Below are positions 4,861 to 6,316 of a DNA stretch of 6,316 nucleotides, piece by piece (position 1 is the stretch's first letter; each line of letters opens with the position of its first letter). The DNA comes from JBBIKU01 sp037445245 (GTDB lineage: Bacteria > Chloroflexota > Anaerolineae > Anaerolineales > Anaerolineaceae). Where the stretch lies: assembly GCA_037445245.1 (NCBI GenBank), contig JBBIKU010000140.1, positions 1 through 6,316 of the forward strand, written 5' to 3'. The notes beneath the pieces are model-generated. The model was not told the origin of the DNA, did not search any database, and saw nothing but the letters and a program-made list of their open reading frames with translations. A program made the position numbers and the translations under genes.

Positions 4861-6316
4861 ATGATGTTCTCGAACGTAATTCGTTTTCTGGGGGGTGATC
4901 CCCATAAACGCGAAATTGAAAGACTGGCGCTCGTTGTCGAAGAGCTCAACCTGCTTGAAAAGACCTTCGAGCGGTTGAGCGACGACGCCCTGCGCGCCAA
5001 AACCGATGAATTCCGTCGGCGGTTGGCGGAAGGTGCCACACTGGACGACCTGATCCCGGAAGCTTTTGCGGCGGTGCGCGAAGCCAGCAAGCGCGCCATC
5101 GGTTTGCGTCATTACGATGTGCAATTGATCGGCGGCATCACCCTGCACCAGGGCAAGATCGCCGAAATGCGCACCGGCGAAGGGAAAACGCTGGTGGCGA
5201 CCCTGCCGGTTTATCTCAACGCGCTGTCCGGGCGCGGCGTGCACCTCGTTACGGTCAACGACTACCTGGCGCGTCGCGATGCCCGCTGGATGGCGCCCAT
5301 CTATCATCTGCTGGGGCTACGGGTGGGCGTGCTACAGATGGCGGCGCACACCGACGGCGGCAGGAGCGGTTACCTGGTGGATTTAGAGCGTCGCTCACCG
5401 CATGAAGACCAGGACCAACTGCGCATGGTGCACCGGAGGGAGTGCTACCGGGCAGAGGTGACCTACGGCACCAACAGCGAATTCGGCTTCGATTACCTGC
5501 GCGACAACCTCACCATGCGTCTCGAAGACCGTGTCCAGCGCGGGCATTACTACGCTATCATCGACGAGGTTGACAATATCCTCATCGACGAAGCTCGCAC
5601 GCCGCTGATCATCTCCGGTCCGGCGCAGGACGAGGGCGAATGGTACGTGCGCATGGCGCAGGTGGTTCGCCAGTTGCGCCCCGAAGACTTCGAGATCAAC
5701 GAGAAAGACCGCAACGTCACCCTCACCGAGGCGGGCGAGGCGCATGTCGAAGAGTTGCTGGATGCGCCGCTGCGCGATCCCGACCGCCCGGAGGATATCA
5801 ACCCTGAGCAGGCGCGCCTGTTGGGATACCTGGAACAGGCGCTGCGCGCCCAGTTCCTCTTCCGCAAAAATAAGGATTACCTGGTGCAGGGCGGCAAGGT
5901 GATCATTGTCGACGAGTTCACCGGGCGGCTGATGCCCGGGCGTCGTTGGTCAGAGGGCTTGCACCAGGCGGTGGAAGCCAAAGAGGGTGTCAAGGTCGAG
6001 CCCGAAAACATCACCTACGCCACCATCACCCTGCAGAATTACTTCCGCATGTACCAGAAACTGGCCGGGATGACCGGCACAGCGCTGACCGAAGCGGAAG
6101 AATTCGGCAAAATTTATAAACTGGATGTTGTGCCAATTCCCACCAACCTGGAATACACCTCCTCCCGGACAAATGCAGAACTGGTCGAGTTGAAAGCCCG
6201 CGACGAACAACGCTACGAATATTCCTATTATGCCCGCCGCAACGCTGCCCAGAAAACGCCCGTGTACTGGAAACGCAAGGATTACACCGATGTCGTCTAT
6301 CGCACCGAAGAGGGCA
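4861..6316 (+). CDS. secA: Preprotein translocase ATPase SecA, N-terminal 485 codons, runs off right edge
   Basis: SecA is the motor that binds preproteins and drives them through SecYEG using ATP, cycling between cytosol and membrane. The window holds the first nucleotide-binding fold, most of the preprotein cross-linking domain and the start of the second fold. Visible motifs are Walker A MRTGEGKT at 103-110, TVNDYLARRDARWM near 131-144, TYGTNSEFGFDYLRDNLTMR at 201-220, Walker B IIDEVDNILIDEARTPLIISG at about 233-253, VDEFTGRLMPGRRWSEGLHQ near 350-369, and MTGTA at about 404-408. Two insertions relative to E. coli SecA are evident: about 26 residues at roughly 159-192, before RRECYRAEVTYGTN, and about 38 residues at 430-471, between PTN and RKDYTDVVYRTEE. 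DEVDN replaces the common DEVDS. The first ATG is chosen because of the GAAAGG site. The gene is divergent from nadK. Identification is secure, and no motif is broken in the visible part. Confidence 0.97.
   Translation, partial: MMFSNVIRFLGGDPHKREIERLALVVEELNLLEKTFERLSDDALRAKTDEFRRRLAEGATLDDLIPEAFAAVREASKRAIGLRHYDVQLIGGITLHQGKIAEMRTGEGKTLVATLPVYLNALSGRGVHLVTVNDYLARRDARWMAPIYHLLGLRVGVLQMAAHTDGGRSGYLVDLERRSPHEDQDQLRMVHRRECYRAEVTYGTNSEFGFDYLRDNLTMRLEDRVQRGHYYAIIDEVDNILIDEARTPLIISGPAQDEGEWYVRMAQVVRQLRPEDFEINEKDRNVTLTEAGEAHVEELLDAPLRDPDRPEDINPEQARLLGYLEQALRAQFLFRKNKDYLVQGGKVIIVDEFTGRLMPGRRWSEGLHQAVEAKEGVKVEPENITYATITLQNYFRMYQKLAGMTGTALTEAEEFGKIYKLDVVPIPTNLEYTSSRTNAELVELKARDEQRYEYSYYARRNAAQKTPVYWKRKDYTDVVYRTEEG

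Noticed and set aside
4828..5307. 159-codon open frame on the minus strand, opposite secA
   Set aside because: It lies antisense to the well-supported SecA frame and has no family features; it also starts inside secA.
1..6316. Mobile elements, CRISPR arrays, tRNA/rRNA genes, phage-defence genes
   Set aside because: No transposase, repeat-spacer pattern, terminal inverted repeats, cloverleaf or defence-type domain was seen on either strand.

Overview
The window is GC-rich chromosomal DNA carrying five complete or partial housekeeping-type genes and one surface-protein gene. No mobile element, CRISPR array, tRNA or rRNA is visible. Gene content and protein style point to the Chloroflexota, probably class Anaerolineae. 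The main pointers are the long insertions in SecA, a secreted protein combining a Cys-paired LysM with an SdrD-like domain, and a first-gene product that resembles GNAT-like proteins I recall from that class. This placement is inference from memory of those families, not from a search.

Layout. Positions 1-614 (minus) hold the 5' part of a GNAT-like acetyltransferase gene that runs off the left edge; a probable one-base frameshift lies near 43-45. Positions 615-781 are intergenic, with a candidate promoter for that gene and no convincing terminator. From 4755 down to 782 (minus) runs a tight four-gene cluster: NAD kinase (nadK), a B-box-type zinc-finger membrane protein, the DNA repair ATPase recN, and a LysM/SdrD-like surface protein. 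Spacing in the cluster is a 1-nt TGATG overlap, then about 22 nt, then 23 nt. Divergently, secA begins at 4861 (plus) and runs off the right edge; its first 485 codons are present.

Function. nadK next to recN is a neighbourhood found in many bacteria (for example E. coli and actinobacteria). NadK makes NADP+ and RecN is an SMC-like ATPase of double-strand-break repair. The two membrane or surface proteins have no obvious mechanistic link to them. The LysM gene has its own candidate promoter overlapping the recN stop codon, so it may be partly uncoupled from the cluster. SecA is the motor ATPase of Sec export and is transcribed from the shared 105-bp divergent region.

Regulation. All four transcription-unit starts show a TGN-TATAAT-type extended -10 box. 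The nadK box lies so close to the start codon that its mRNA may be leaderless. Overall this is an ordinary core region. I see no evidence for a new biological system; the points worth checking are the frameshift, the promoter geometry, the SecA insertions and the two uncharacterised envelope proteins.
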